A stretch of DNA of 64,000 nucleotides from Nitrospira_D sp035465795 (lineage in GTDB: Bacteria > Nitrospirota > Nitrospiria > Nitrospirales > Nitrospiraceae). The notes beneath the pieces were generated by a model. It was not told the origin of the DNA. It made no database searches and saw only the letters and a program-made list of their open reading frames with translations. The stretch spans positions 558,001 to 622,000 of the forward strand of contig NZ_JBMWAN010000003.1 of the NCBI RefSeq assembly GCF_049546785.1, in the 5' to 3' direction. Shown here piece by piece: positions 53,610 to 62,834 of the stretch; position 1 is the stretch's first letter; every line of letters begins with the position of its first letter. A program made the position numbers and the translations under genes.

Positions 53610-53777
53610 GAGAAGGATTCGGAGATCCGCCTGCGCGGGCGATTATTTCTCCGCGCGGCAGCGTGGCCTTCCCCCTCTTTTGTGGGCTATGAGAGAGGTC
53701 GCTATTGGACGTATTCTTTAGCTTCGCATTGGAGATGAATGTGTCCGAATTGTCGTTCTTGCCTAGGAGTGAAGGGT

Positions 53778-54122
53778 ATGTCTCAGAGCACGCGGTTTAT
53801 CATTCGAGCCTATCACCGGATTCCCGTCCGATGCATCTTATATTACATGGGAGGCGAATTCTTGGGCAAAGGGACGGTCGTAAATATGTCGAGAAAGGGG
53901 ATGCGCGTGCTCGGCGATCATCAGGTCGTTCCGGGGATGGAGTTGGTCCTGCGGCTCTCACTGCCGGATAAAGACGAACCGGTGGAAATTCAGCGTGTCG
54001 TGGTCCGGTGGGTTCGCGGGTTGCTCTTCGGGGCGAAGATCGTGACCGTGAGTCCGGATGGCGAGGAGCGTGTGGGGAGTTTTCTGAGTTCCCGCCTGCG
54101 TTCCTATTGCGCCTCGTCTTAA
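53778..54122 (+). CDS. PilZ domain protein, putative cyclic-di-GMP receptor
   Basis: The 114-residue protein has the two PilZ ligand motifs: R-I-P-V-R (RxxxR) at about 14-18 and N-M-S-R-K-G (D/N-x-S-x-x-G) at about 37-42. It should bind cyclic di-GMP. The start at 53778 has AGGAG 8 bases upstream. It is a single-domain protein whose output partner is unknown; two HD-GYP enzymes are in the same window. Confidence 0.85.
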   Translation: MSQSTRFIIRAYHRIPVRCILYYMGGEFLGKGTVVNMSRKGMRVLGDHQVVPGMELVLRLSLPDKDEPVEIQRVVVRWVRGLLFGAKIVTVSPDGEERVGSFLSSRLRSYCASS

Positions 54123-54169
54123 TTTCACTCAGACCGTGCCCGCTATGATTCTGGAGGAGGGAGGTTTGC

Positions 54170-54198
54170 TTGACCCTTCTCCACCCCCACGCTATAGT
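54170..54198 (+). promoter_or_regulatory. promoter of ilvE
   Basis: TTGACC (54170-54175) and TATAGT (54193-54198) are separated by 17 bp, about 50 bp before the ilvE start. Confidence 0.75.
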
Positions 54199-54249
54199 CT
54201 GCCAACCATTTTCCCCGTCATCGTTCCTATCGTAGAGGAGTGATATTCG

Positions 54250-55164
54250 ATGCTGGAGCCAGTCGAGAAGATTTGGATGGATGGCAAGTTGGTGCCCTGG
54301 GCGGAAGCCAACGTCCATATTTTGACCCATTCCCTGCATTACGGGCTCGCGGCCTTTGAGGGCATTCGCTGCTATAAGGGGCAGTCAGGTTCCGCTATTT
54401 TCCGCCTTCAGGAGCATGTTGACCGGCTGTTCGAGTCCGCCCATATCGGGATGATGGAGATGCCGTATGATCGCAAGCAGGTCGCGGACGCCATCGTCGA
54501 GACCGTGAGGGCCAATCGCCTCGACGCCTGCTACATTCGGCCGCTGGTCTACATCGGTTATGGCGCCATGGGCGTGCATCCGGGAAACAACCCGATCAGG
54601 ATCGCGATAGCGGCCTGGCGGTGGGGTGCCTACCTGGGTGACGACGCGCTGGCCAATGGGATGCGAGCGCGGGTGTCGTCGTTCACCCGGCATCATGTGA
54701 ATGTCTCGATGACGCGGGGGAAGATTGCCGGCTACTACGTGAATTCGATCCTGGCCAAGCGTGAAGCGAAAATCGACGGATATGATGAAGCGATCATGCT
54801 CGATCCCGAGGGCTATGTCTCCGAAGGGACCGGCGAAAATATCTTCATCGTCCGCCGGGGCAAAATCAAAACGACGCCTCTGACGTCGATCCTTGAGGGG
54901 ATCACGCGAAACTCCGTGATGGAACTGGCGCGCGAACGCAACATTCCGGTGGTGGAAGAGCGCTTCACTCGCGACGAGATGTATGTGGCGGATGAAGTGT
55001 TTGTAACCGGCACGGCGGCAGAACTGACGCCGGTGCGGGAAATCGACAACCGGCGTATCGGAACCGGCAAGCCGGGTCCTGTGACGCTTGCGCTTCAAAA
55101 AGCCTTCTTCGCCATCGTACGCGGCGAAGACCCGGCACACCAATCATGGCTGACCCGCGTGTAG
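54250..55164 (+). CDS. ilvE: branched-chain amino acid aminotransferase
   Basis: IlvE transfers the amino group in the last step of Val, Leu and Ile synthesis using PLP. The 304-residue fold-type IV protein has H-Y-G-L-A-A-F-E-G-I-R near the start, the PLP lysine in S-I-L-A-K-R-E-A, and E-G-T-G-E-N-I-F. GAGGAG precedes the start. Length matches the family. Confidence 0.96.
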   Translation: MLEPVEKIWMDGKLVPWAEANVHILTHSLHYGLAAFEGIRCYKGQSGSAIFRLQEHVDRLFESAHIGMMEMPYDRKQVADAIVETVRANRLDACYIRPLVYIGYGAMGVHPGNNPIRIAIAAWRWGAYLGDDALANGMRARVSSFTRHHVNVSMTRGKIAGYYVNSILAKREAKIDGYDEAIMLDPEGYVSEGTGENIFIVRRGKIKTTPLTSILEGITRNSVMELARERNIPVVEERFTRDEMYVADEVFVTGTAAELTPVREIDNRRIGTGKPGPVTLALQKAFFAIVRGEDPAHQSWLTRV

Positions 55165-55232
55165 CCGTTTCGGCTCACGCGGGCGCCCGAATTGCAGTAG
55201 AATATTTTCAATCAGGAAAGAAACGGATGTGT

Positions 55233-55574
55233 CTAGTGGGCCGCGGCCGGCGCCTCTGCGGACGGCTTCGTCTCCGGTGCCGGTGCGGCCGGCGCCGAGG
55301 ATGTTTCTTTCGGCTTGAGATCGATGACCGTCGATGAGAAGTTTCGCTGTTTCGCCAGGATGGCCAGGCTGAATGAGGTCAGCATGAACACGGCAGCGAC
55401 GATGACGGTGAGTTTGCTCAGGAAGTTGGCCGGGCCCCGACTGCCGAAGACGGTCTGGCTGGATCCGCCGAAGGCCGCGCCGATCTCCGCTCCCTTCCCT
55501 GATTGCAGCAGGATGGCGCCGATCATCAGGAAGCAGACGAACACATGAAGAATGACCACGAGCGTATACAGCAT
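55233..55574 (-). CDS. secG: preprotein translocase subunit SecG
   Basis: SecG is a small SecYEG subunit. The 113-residue protein has two helices (about 2-22 and 52-72) around the conserved L-L-Q-S-G-K-G-A-E-I-G-A-A-F-G motif, plus a Pro/Ala-rich C-terminal tail of about 25 residues. It starts 2 bp after tpiA, at an ATG reading M-L-Y-T-L-V-V. Confidence 0.95.
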   Translation of the reverse strand: MLYTLVVILHVFVCFLMIGAILLQSGKGAEIGAAFGGSSQTVFGSRGPANFLSKLTVIVAAVFMLTSFSLAILAKQRNFSSTVIDLKPKETSSAPAAPAPETKPSAEAPAAAH

Positions 55575-55576
55575 GC

Positions 55577-56350
55577 TTAATGCCCCGTTTGTTTTTGTGC
55601 GAGCCTCGCGATAGTAGCAAAGGAATCGACCTGGAGGCAAGCCCCGCCCACAAGTGCGCCATCGATGTCGGGCGAGGCAAGGAATCCCTCGACATTTTGC
55701 GGGGTCACGCTGCCGCCGTAGAGAATGCGGGTTGAAGCGGCGACGGAGGCAGACCATCCGGCAGTCAGAGCCCGCCGGATCAGTTGATGCACCTCGGCGG
55801 CTTGTTCGGGGGTGGCCGCTTTCCCGGTGCCGATGGCCCACACCGGTTCGTAGGCGATGATCAGGTTTGTCAGGCGTGCGGGCTCGAATCCCGCAAGGCA
55901 TCCGTTCAACTGCTGCTCGATGACCTCCGCCGTTGTGCCCGATTCCCGTTCGGACAACGATTCGCCCACGCACAGAATCGGTTTGAGTTCGTGTTTGAGT
56001 GCGGCGAGGAGCTTCTTGTGGATCAGGTCGTCCTGTTCGCCAAACTGTGCGCGCCTCTCTGAATGCCCAAGAATGACATAGCGGCAGCCCAGATCCTTGA
56101 GCATGGGCGCGGAAATTTCTCCCGTATAGGCTCCATGGTCTTCCCAATGCAGATTCTGTGCGCCCAGTCCGATGGCAGGAGCCGGGCCGAGCGAATCCCG
56201 GACGGCCGCCAGTGCCGTGAATGGAGGAGCGATCACAACGTCGATGGCAGAAGTCGAAAGAGGCTGCTGAACCAACTCGCGCGTGAAGCGTACCGCTTCC
56301 GACGCGGTCTTGTTCATCTTCCAATTGCCGGCGATCAGCGGTGTGCGCAC
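55577..56350 (-). CDS. tpiA: triosephosphate isomerase
   Basis: TpiA interconverts dihydroxyacetone phosphate and glyceraldehyde 3-phosphate. The 257-residue protein has A-G-N-W-K-M-N-K near the start, G-H-S-E-R-R with the electrophilic His, and the active-site A-Y-E-P-V-W-A-I-G-T-G-K. It lies between pgk and secG in a four-gene run. Confidence 0.98.
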   Translation of the reverse strand: MRTPLIAGNWKMNKTASEAVRFTRELVQQPLSTSAIDVVIAPPFTALAAVRDSLGPAPAIGLGAQNLHWEDHGAYTGEISAPMLKDLGCRYVILGHSERRAQFGEQDDLIHKKLLAALKHELKPILCVGESLSERESGTTAEVIEQQLNGCLAGFEPARLTNLIIAYEPVWAIGTGKAATPEQAAEVHQLIRRALTAGWSASVAASTRILYGGSVTPQNVEGFLASPDIDGALVGGACLQVDSFATIARLAQKQTGH

Positions 56351-56392
56351 GGTGTCCTTTTGTCGGGCGTTCTGCGCGAGCAGAAGGGAAGG

Positions 56393-57592
56393 CTAGACTG
56401 CCCGGTCCGGCAGCGCGGCGAGGCCGGGAAGTTGTTTCCCTTCCAGCAACTCCAGGGCTGCGCCACCGCCGGTCGAAATAAAGGAGATGCTGTCGGACTC
56501 GCCTGCACGGTGGATGGCCATCGCCGTTTCTCCGCCGCCGACAATCGTCAAGGCATAGGCATTGGCCACGGCATGAGCCACGGAGAGCGTGCCGCGGGCG
56601 AAGGCGTCGATTTCGAACATCCCCATCGGCCCGTTCCACAGAATCGTCTTGGCATCCTGCAGGGCCTCACTGAACAATTTCACCGAGGCAGGACCGATGT
56701 CGAGTCCGTACCAGCCCTTGGGGATTTCCTGAACCGGCACGATCTTCGTTTCAGCGCCCGGTTCCCGGCTGGCCGCCACCACGCAATCGACGGGCAGATA
56801 GAATTTCACCCCCCGTGAGAGGGCATGGTCTTCGATGCCGCGCGCGAAGTCTAGCATGTCGTTTTCGACCAGTGAGTTCCCGATTTCAAATCCCTTGGCC
56901 TTCAGAAAGGTAAAGGCCATGCCGCCACCGATGATGACCTTGTCGACGCGCTTCCCGAGATTTTCGATGACGCCGATTTTCCCGGACACCTTGGCTCCCC
57001 CGAGGATTGCCACAAACGGGCGAACGGGGTTCTCGACGGCCCCTTCCAGATACTCGATTTCTTTCTTGAGGAGCGCCCCGGCGGCCGAGGCCTTGATGAA
57101 TTTCGTGATGCCGACCGTTGAGGCGTGAGCCCGATGGGCGGCGCCGAAGGCGTCGTTGATAAAGACATCGCCCAGAGAGGCCAGCGCTTTGGAAAACGCC
57201 TCGTCGTTTTTCTCTTCGCCGGGGTGAAAACGAAGATTCTCCAGCAGCAACACGTCGCCGGGGTTCATTTTGGCCACCAGCTTTTCGGCGGCGGGGCCGA
57301 TGCAATCCGGAGCGAAAAGGACTTCCTTGCCCAGCAGGCGGCTCAACCGTTTGGCGACGGGAGCGAGGCTGTATCGGGGATCGAATGCACCCTTGGGACG
57401 CCCCAGGTGCGAGCAGAGGATGACTTTGGCTCCTTCGTCGACGACCCGGTTGATGGTCGGGAGGGTCGAGCGGATGCGGGTGTCATCGGTAATCTGGAGG
57501 GCCTCGTCGAGGGGGACATTGAAGTCGGCACGGATGATCACGCGTTTTCCGCGCAACTCGACGTCGTCGATGGTTTGCTTCCGCAGGTTCAT
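56393..57592 (-). CDS. pgk: phosphoglycerate kinase
   Basis: The 399-residue glycolytic kinase has R-A-D-F-N-V-P-L near the start, H-L-G-R-P-K-G, and the C-terminal nucleotide site G-G-G-E-T with I-S-T-G-G-G-A-A-L-E. It follows gap by 82 bp. Confidence 0.98.
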   Translation of the reverse strand: MNLRKQTIDDVELRGKRVIIRADFNVPLDEALQITDDTRIRSTLPTINRVVDEGAKVILCSHLGRPKGAFDPRYSLAPVAKRLSRLLGKEVLFAPDCIGPAAEKLVAKMNPGDVLLLENLRFHPGEEKNDEAFSKALASLGDVFINDAFGAAHRAHASTVGITKFIKASAAGALLKKEIEYLEGAVENPVRPFVAILGGAKVSGKIGVIENLGKRVDKVIIGGGMAFTFLKAKGFEIGNSLVENDMLDFARGIEDHALSRGVKFYLPVDCVVAASREPGAETKIVPVQEIPKGWYGLDIGPASVKLFSEALQDAKTILWNGPMGMFEIDAFARGTLSVAHAVANAYALTIVGGGETAMAIHRAGESDSISFISTGGGAALELLEGKQLPGLAALPDRAV

Positions 57593-57674
57593 GCGTGCTC
57601 CTTCACGGGGCTCCCCGGCGTGTCGTGGCGAGACGGAAGCGACATCGAACGGGAGCGATCATCGGGGCGTGGTG

Positions 57675-58685
57675 TTACCCCTTGGCCTTGGCCGCGAGCG
57701 ACTTGATCAGATCGCGGACGCGGCACGAATAACCCCACTCGTTGTCGTACCAGGCGGTGACTTTGACTAACCGCTTATCGATCACATTGGTGAGCGGCGC
57801 ATCCAGGGTGGCCGAGTGGGGGTCTCCTTTTTGATCGATTGAGACAATCGGGGCCTCCGAATAGTTCAGGATGCCCTTCAGCGGGCCTTCGGCCGCCTTC
57901 TTGAAGGCGGCATTGACGGAGGCGATATCGCAATCTTTCTCGGTTTCCACCGTCAGATCGACGAGCGAGACGTTCGGAGTCGGGACGCGAATGGCCAGAC
58001 CGTCCATCTTGCCCTTTAACTGCGGGATCACCAGGTGCAACGCTTTGGCTGCGCCGGTGCTGGTCGGAATCATCGACATACCGGCGGCACGCGCCCGTCG
58101 CAAATCTTTGTGCGGAAGATCGAGCAATTGCTGGTCGTTGGTGTAGGAGTGAATCGTGGTCATCACGCCGTGCTTGATGCCGAAGTTTTCCATCAACACC
58201 TTGGCGACCGGCGCGAGACAGTTGGTCGTGCAGGAGGCGTTGGAAATGATGTGGTGTGATTTTGGATCAAAATCCTTATCGTTGACGCCGAGAACGATCG
58301 TAACGTCCGGATCTGATGAGGGAGCCGAGATGATCACCTGCTTGGCTCCGGCCGACAGGTGCCTGCCTGCACCCTCCCGATCCGTGAAGCGGCCGGTGGA
58401 TTCGATGACCACATCCACATTCAAATCTTTCCAAGGGAGTTCTTTGGGGTCCTTCTTGGCAAGCACCTTGATCGGTTTCCCGTCGACGACAATGTGATCG
58501 TCTTTCGCTTCGACGCTGACATTGAGAGTGCCGTGCACGGAGTCGTACTTGAGGAGGTACGCCAGGGTCTTGGCGTCTGTAAGATCGTTGATGGCGACAA
58601 TATCCAGTTCCGGGTCTCCCAGCGAGGCCCGAAACACGTTGCGTCCGATACGTCCGAATCCGTTGATGCCGATGCGAATAGCCAT
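57675..58685 (-). CDS. gap: glyceraldehyde-3-phosphate dehydrogenase, type I
   Basis: The 336-residue enzyme has I-G-I-N-G-F-G-R-I-G-R for NAD binding and the catalytic S-N-A-S-C-T-T-N-C. AAAGGA lies about 10 bases before the ATG at 58685. It is the first gene of gap-pgk-tpiA-secG. Confidence 0.98.
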   Translation of the reverse strand: MAIRIGINGFGRIGRNVFRASLGDPELDIVAINDLTDAKTLAYLLKYDSVHGTLNVSVEAKDDHIVVDGKPIKVLAKKDPKELPWKDLNVDVVIESTGRFTDREGAGRHLSAGAKQVIISAPSSDPDVTIVLGVNDKDFDPKSHHIISNASCTTNCLAPVAKVLMENFGIKHGVMTTIHSYTNDQQLLDLPHKDLRRARAAGMSMIPTSTGAAKALHLVIPQLKGKMDGLAIRVPTPNVSLVDLTVETEKDCDIASVNAAFKKAAEGPLKGILNYSEAPIVSIDQKGDPHSATLDAPLTNVIDKRLVKVTAWYDNEWGYSCRVRDLIKSLAAKAKG

Positions 58686-58714
58686 GTCGAGTATGTCCTT
58701 TACTAAATAACCAG

Positions 58715-58733
58715 GCGGGTGCAGATCACCCGC
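58715..58733 (-). promoter_or_regulatory. hairpin in the gap leader
   Basis: GCGGGTG (58715-58721) pairs with CACCCGC (58727-58733) around 5 bases, within the roughly 55-base leader between the promoter and gap. It could affect message stability or translation. Confidence 0.45.
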
Positions 58734-58746
58734 AATCATGATCGCG

Positions 58747-58775
58747 ATAGTATCGACGCCCTAGACCCTTGTCAA
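58747..58775 (-). promoter_or_regulatory. promoter of gap-pgk-tpiA-secG
   Basis: Minus-strand TTGACA (58775-58770) and TACTAT (58752-58747) are separated by 17 bp, a near-consensus sigma-70 promoter. Confidence 0.8.
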
Positions 58776-58944
58776 GCTGTACGAAGGGGGAATATTCGTC
58801 GAAACACTAGTGTTTCGAGGCCTTTTTCTGTGTCCCGGTTCAGTAGAATTCCCCGGGGACGGCGGGCGATTGCCTTGCTTCTCGCGCGATCTCTTCGCTA
58901 GAGTCCTGCCATCCTCATTTCGCTACCGGATCCATGATGCTGTG

Positions 58945-61350
58945 ATGAAGCAGACCCTCTCAGAAAAAGCCGCGCAGGCCCTGGAATGGCCCCGTTTGCT
59001 CGACTGCCTGGCACAAGGAGCCCAGTCCGTGCTGGGCGCGGCGCGCTGCCGGGCCTTGACTCTTCACGATGAGTTGGACGTATTGATCCGGTGTCAGCAG
59101 GAGACGACCGAGTGGCTCCGATTGGTGGACGGGAGTGATCCGGCTCCGGCTCTGTCTTTCCCGGATGTGCGCGAGTTGGTCGAGCGTGCCCACAAAGGCG
59201 GGGTGCTCGAAGCCGCTGAGTTACGCGACTGCGGGCTCGTGCTCACCCTGATGGAGGAGGCGGCCCGGTTTGTCGCGCGCCATCAGACTGCTGCGCCTGC
59301 AGTAATGTCTGTCGCAGCTCCGTTGCAGTGGACGCGGGAGTTGCAGGCGCTCAAGCGGGCGCTCGATGCCGCGATTCAACCGGACGGTGCGATGAAGGAG
59401 TCGGCGAGCCCCGAGTTGCGCCGCCTCACCCATGCGGCCCAAGAATTGAAGCAGCGCATGCGGGAGCAACTCGATCGCATCCTGCACTCCAGCCGCTATG
59501 AGGAGGTCCTCCAAGAATTCTACTTTGCGCAGCGGGAAGGCCGCTATGTGGTGCCGGTGAAGGCCGACATGCGCGGGCGCATTCCCGGCATCGTGCATGA
59601 TGTGTCGGCGAGCGGCGCCACGGTGTTTCTGGAACCGCGCGAACTGGTGGAACTGAACAATTCGATCAAGGTCGCCGATCTGGAGATCGATCGGGAGGTC
59701 CGGCGCATCCTGCGTGAACTCACGCTGCTCGTGGCGGGAAACGCCGAGGCCGTGCAGTCCGGCGTCGAGGTGCTCACGGAACTGGATTGCCTTCAGGCGA
59801 AGGCATCGCTCAGCCGGCGGCTCAAGGCCAGCCCCGTCTCGCTCAACGATTGCGGCCGCGTGATGTTGAAGCAGGCGCGGCATCCGCTGCTGATGCTGGC
59901 CAAGAATCAGGTGGTGCCGAACGACATCCTGCTCGGCGAATCGATTCGCGTCCTCGTGATTTCCGGTCCCAACACCGGCGGCAAGACGGTGACGCTGAAG
60001 ATCGTCGGGCTGTTTTCCCTGATGGTGCGGGCCGGGCTGCATCTGCCCTGCGCGCCGGAATCCGAGATGGCGATCTTTCCCGACCTCTATGCCGACATCG
60101 GCGACGCGCAGGATCTGAGCCGGGACCTCTCCAGCTTCTCCGCCCACATGTCGCAGATGGTCCAGCTGCTCTCCGAGTCCACGCGGTCTTCGGGGGACCG
60201 ATCCCGGTCGCTGGTGTTGCTCGATGAGCCGGTGACCTCGACCGATCCTCAAGAGGGTGCGGCGCTGGCGGAAGCGCTGCTCTGTCATTTGGCAGCGCTG
60301 AATATGAAGGTGGTAGCCACAACCCACTATGGCCCGCTGAAGGAACTCGCACAGACCACCGCGGGATTTGCCAACGCCAGTGTGGAGTTCGATGTGACGC
60401 GCCTCGCGCCGACCTATCGGCTGTTTCTGGGGATTCCGGGAGGCTCGTCGGCGCTGGAGATCGCCGGCCGTCTGGGCATGGATGCGGCCATTTTGGCTGA
60501 TGCACGCCAGCGGCTGCGCCATGAGGATCGAAGGCTGGAAGATCTGATGGTCGACTTGCAGCAGAAACAGCGTCAGTTGGCCGAAGACGCGACACGGGCG
60601 CGGCAAGCCAGGGAAGAAGCAGAATTGGCGGCCGGCGAGGCGAAAGCGCTGCAAGCGCGGTTAGAAGAAGCTGAGCAGGAAGCCCGCAAAGGACTCAAGA
60701 AAAAATTGGGCGAGCAGTTCCAGCGCGCGCGGGCCGAAGTACAGGCGACGGTCGATGCCTTCAAGCGCGAGCAGAAGCTCATCAAGGCCAAGGAGACGAA
60801 GCAACGGCTGAGTGAGATGGAGGCTCAGACCAGGCAGGAACTCGCGCCGGCAGATGAACCGATTCCCGTCGAGCATCTCAGCATCGGCGATTCTGTGGAG
60901 ATCTCCGGGTTGGGCATGACGGGAAGTTTGCTGGAGGCGCCGCAGGGCAGGAAGCGCGTGCGCGTCAAAGTGGGCGAAGGCGAAGTGCTGGCCACGGTGG
61001 CGAATCTCATCGGCTTGGCACGCGGGGCGGCTGCGTCAACTCCCCCGGCGCCCTCATCCTCAACCAGTCCGCGCAGGTTTTCGGTCGGCGGCGGGCTGGG
61101 GCTCGACGAACAGACGGTGGTCGATGTGCGCGGGCAGGCAGCAGACGAGGCGCTCGATCAGGTCATCGCGGCGCTGGATCGGGCCACACTCGATGGTGCG
61201 CCGTTTCTGCGGATCATTCATGGCCACGGGACAGGAAAGCTCAAGGCCACGCTACGAGAGTATTTGAAGGACTCTCCTTACGTCTCCGGCATCCGCCCGG
61301 GCGACCGCGCCGAAGGCGGCGATGGGGTCACGGTTGTGACGATCCGGTGA
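58945..61350 (+). CDS. mutS2: MutS2 family ATPase/endonuclease
   Basis: MutS2 acts in ribosome rescue and recombination control rather than mismatch repair. The 801-residue protein has the MutS ATPase with Walker A G-P-N-T-G-G-K-T at about 340-347 and L-L-D-E-P. A long coiled coil (about 525-635) follows, and a C-terminal Smr domain (about 713-801) with D-V-R-G and I-H-G-H-G-T-G-K-L. I chose the ATG at 58945 from the family start. Its last 265 bp recur at 62235-62499. Confidence 0.95.
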   Translation: MKQTLSEKAAQALEWPRLLDCLAQGAQSVLGAARCRALTLHDELDVLIRCQQETTEWLRLVDGSDPAPALSFPDVRELVERAHKGGVLEAAELRDCGLVLTLMEEAARFVARHQTAAPAVMSVAAPLQWTRELQALKRALDAAIQPDGAMKESASPELRRLTHAAQELKQRMREQLDRILHSSRYEEVLQEFYFAQREGRYVVPVKADMRGRIPGIVHDVSASGATVFLEPRELVELNNSIKVADLEIDREVRRILRELTLLVAGNAEAVQSGVEVLTELDCLQAKASLSRRLKASPVSLNDCGRVMLKQARHPLLMLAKNQVVPNDILLGESIRVLVISGPNTGGKTVTLKIVGLFSLMVRAGLHLPCAPESEMAIFPDLYADIGDAQDLSRDLSSFSAHMSQMVQLLSESTRSSGDRSRSLVLLDEPVTSTDPQEGAALAEALLCHLAALNMKVVATTHYGPLKELAQTTAGFANASVEFDVTRLAPTYRLFLGIPGGSSALEIAGRLGMDAAILADARQRLRHEDRRLEDLMVDLQQKQRQLAEDATRARQAREEAELAAGEAKALQARLEEAEQEARKGLKKKLGEQFQRARAEVQATVDAFKREQKLIKAKETKQRLSEMEAQTRQELAPADEPIPVEHLSIGDSVEISGLGMTGSLLEAPQGRKRVRVKVGEGEVLATVANLIGLARGAAASTPPAPSSSTSPRRFSVGGGLGLDEQTVVDVRGQAADEALDQVIAALDRATLDGAPFLRIIHGHGTGKLKATLREYLKDSPYVSGIRPGDRAEGGDGVTVVTIR
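61086..61350 (+). repeat. 265-bp direct repeat, copy A (3' end of mutS2)
   Basis: This stretch aligns without gaps to 62235-62499 at a constant offset of 1149 bp. By eye about 15-20 bases differ, most at third codon positions. Confidence 0.95.
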
Positions 61351-61545
61351 GAAAAAACAGCAGAGAGCAGCCTAGATGGTTACCTGTGCTCATACAGCGC
61401 GTGGCTTGGGAAGAGGCTCGTGGGATACGTGGAGTGGGAGGTCAATCAGTCCCATTCACGAAGAGAGAAGGTGCGAGATCTGAAGGATTGCTGGATGGGC
61501 GCAGAGAATGGTGTCTGAGGCCATTAATTTGTGGCGAATAAGGAA

Positions 61546-61570
61546 AGGGCCTGGGACTTGCCCAGGCCCT
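61546..61570 (-). terminator. terminator of the TRL-family lipoprotein gene
   Basis: A 10-bp perfect stem AGGGCCTGGG/CCCAGGCCCT with a 5-base loop is followed on the minus strand by TTTCCTTATT. The rest of 61351-61594 shows nothing else I can support. Confidence 0.75.
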
Positions 61571-61594
61571 CCCGAAATTGTTTGAGGGAAGTAG

Positions 61595-61912
61595 TTACTT
61601 GCCCTTCACGATCGTGCAAAATTCGGCGACGATACCCAGAGTGCTCTTTGCCGAATGGTCCACATGAGAGACTTCGGTAATTCCGCCAGCGGCCTTAGCA
61701 GCTGTGATACTTGCATCACCGGTTGCCACTAATCCCATGATTGTGTTTGCACAGGCTTTGCCTTCTTTGGTGGCATTAGGACTCTGCGTGGCTTCATAGC
61801 CAAACTTTGTCTCGTTATAGATGAGGCCCATCAGTGGTGAAGCAACTGGCTGACAACCCGTTATCGCAATGACCCCAAGACCGAGCAAGCCGATGACCAA
61901 GGTTTGTTTCAT
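61595..61912 (-). CDS. TRL-like family lipoprotein
   Basis: The 105-residue protein has a lipoprotein signal ending Ala-Ile-Thr-Gly-Cys and matches the TRL-like pattern: K-E-G-K-A-C-A-N-T-I-M-G-L-V-A-x-G-D-A-S-I and A-E-F-C-T-I-V-K-G. Two internal cysteines may pair. The family function is unknown; its name comes from a tRNA-associated locus, though no tRNA is here. It lies alone, with promoter and terminator, between the two copies of the mutS2 3' end, which suggests it arrived with the rearrangement. Confidence 0.82.
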   Translation of the reverse strand: MKQTLVIGLLGLGVIAITGCQPVASPLMGLIYNETKFGYEATQSPNATKEGKACANTIMGLVATGDASITAAKAAGGITEVSHVDHSAKSTLGIVAEFCTIVKGK

Positions 61913-62234
61913 GCTCTCCCCCTTTCAAGGCGTTTGAGATACGCGCTTTCTTCGGAGCAGAACTCACCCTATCCGAACATTCTGAAAGCGCACTTCTTAC
62001 GGCAGAGGTATACAAGGAAGACGTGGGGGAGTCAATGACTTGGCGGTTTCACCTTCCAAGTGCGAGGGGCGAATAATGACGCAGGTGTGCAGCGACCTCC
62101 AGGGGCATGGCGAAGTTGAGACAACCTCTTGGGCGCGTGTCCAGACGGTGAAAGATGGCGTTCGACTCATGCTGCGCGTGCCTCGGCAAGTTTGTGTCCT
62201 TGGACATGTACTAGCGTAGCAACTTATTTCCGAC
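61913..62234. other. gap between TRL lipoprotein and mutS2 fragment
   Basis: This 322-bp stretch holds the lipoprotein promoter at 62007-62035. I see no convincing gene, tRNA or known repeat in the rest. The similarity to mutS2 begins abruptly at 62235. Confidence 0.6.
62007..62035 (-). promoter_or_regulatory. promoter of the TRL-like lipoprotein gene
   Basis: Minus-strand TTGACT (62035-62030) and TATACC (62012-62007) are separated by 17 bp. The leader is about 90 bases. Confidence 0.65.
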
Positions 62235-62499
62235 CGGCGGCGGGCTGGGGCTCGACGAACAGACGGTCGTCGATGTGCGCGGGCAGGCAGCAGACGAGGC
62301 GGTCGATCAGGTCATCGCGGCGCTGGATCGGGCCACGCTCGATGGCGCGCCGTTTCTGCGGATCATTCATGGCCACGGGACAGGAAAGCTCAAGGCCACG
62401 CTACGAGAGTATTTGAAGGACTCTCCCTACGTCGCCGGCATACGCCCGGGCGACCGCGCCGAAGGCGGCGATGGCGTGACGGTGGTGACGTTGCGCTAG
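62235..62499 (+). pseudogene. second copy of the mutS2 3' end (Smr domain fragment)
   Basis: The fragment encodes the complete Smr domain ending at TAG, with D-V-R-G and I-H-G-H-G-T-G-K intact. It lacks all of the MutS ATPase. Differences from mutS2 are mostly synonymous; changes at protein level include Leu to Val, Ser to Ala and Ile to Leu. There is no good start codon or ribosome site, so it is best called a gene remnant. A GTG- or ATG-started Smr-only protein cannot be excluded. It is copy B of the repeat with 61086-61350. Confidence 0.85.
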
Positions 62500-62834
62500 A
62501 AGAGGGGAACGTGAGCGGCCAGATTTCCTTCTTGCTCGCGGAACGCGCACGAGCAGAATGTGCTCGTGCGATGCCCACAGTGAACGACAATTAGTCCACT
62601 CCGTAATGACGGTGGAGGGGGAGATGAGGATTGGGGCGGATGTGTATACCAACGCGTAATCTTGGGAACTTCTTGTTTGACGGAGGAGTGCGAGGGTAAT
62701 CAGGCTACTTTTTAAGAGGTAGTAGGCGAGTTTGGAAGGATTCGCTGGATCGGCCGGCGAGAGCGCGACTGTGGTTACAAACTCATTCAATAAGGGAATG
62801 TTCCAGCCTAATTCCAAGGCATTTCCTGCAGGTG

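Noticed and set aside
59221..60654. 477-residue frame opposite mutS2
   Set aside because: It has no recognisable domain and overlaps the well-conserved MutS ATPase.
61351..62234. tRNA gene as integration target next to the TRL-like lipoprotein
   Set aside because: No cloverleaf or T-arm consensus was found on either strand. The name TRL does not require a tRNA here.
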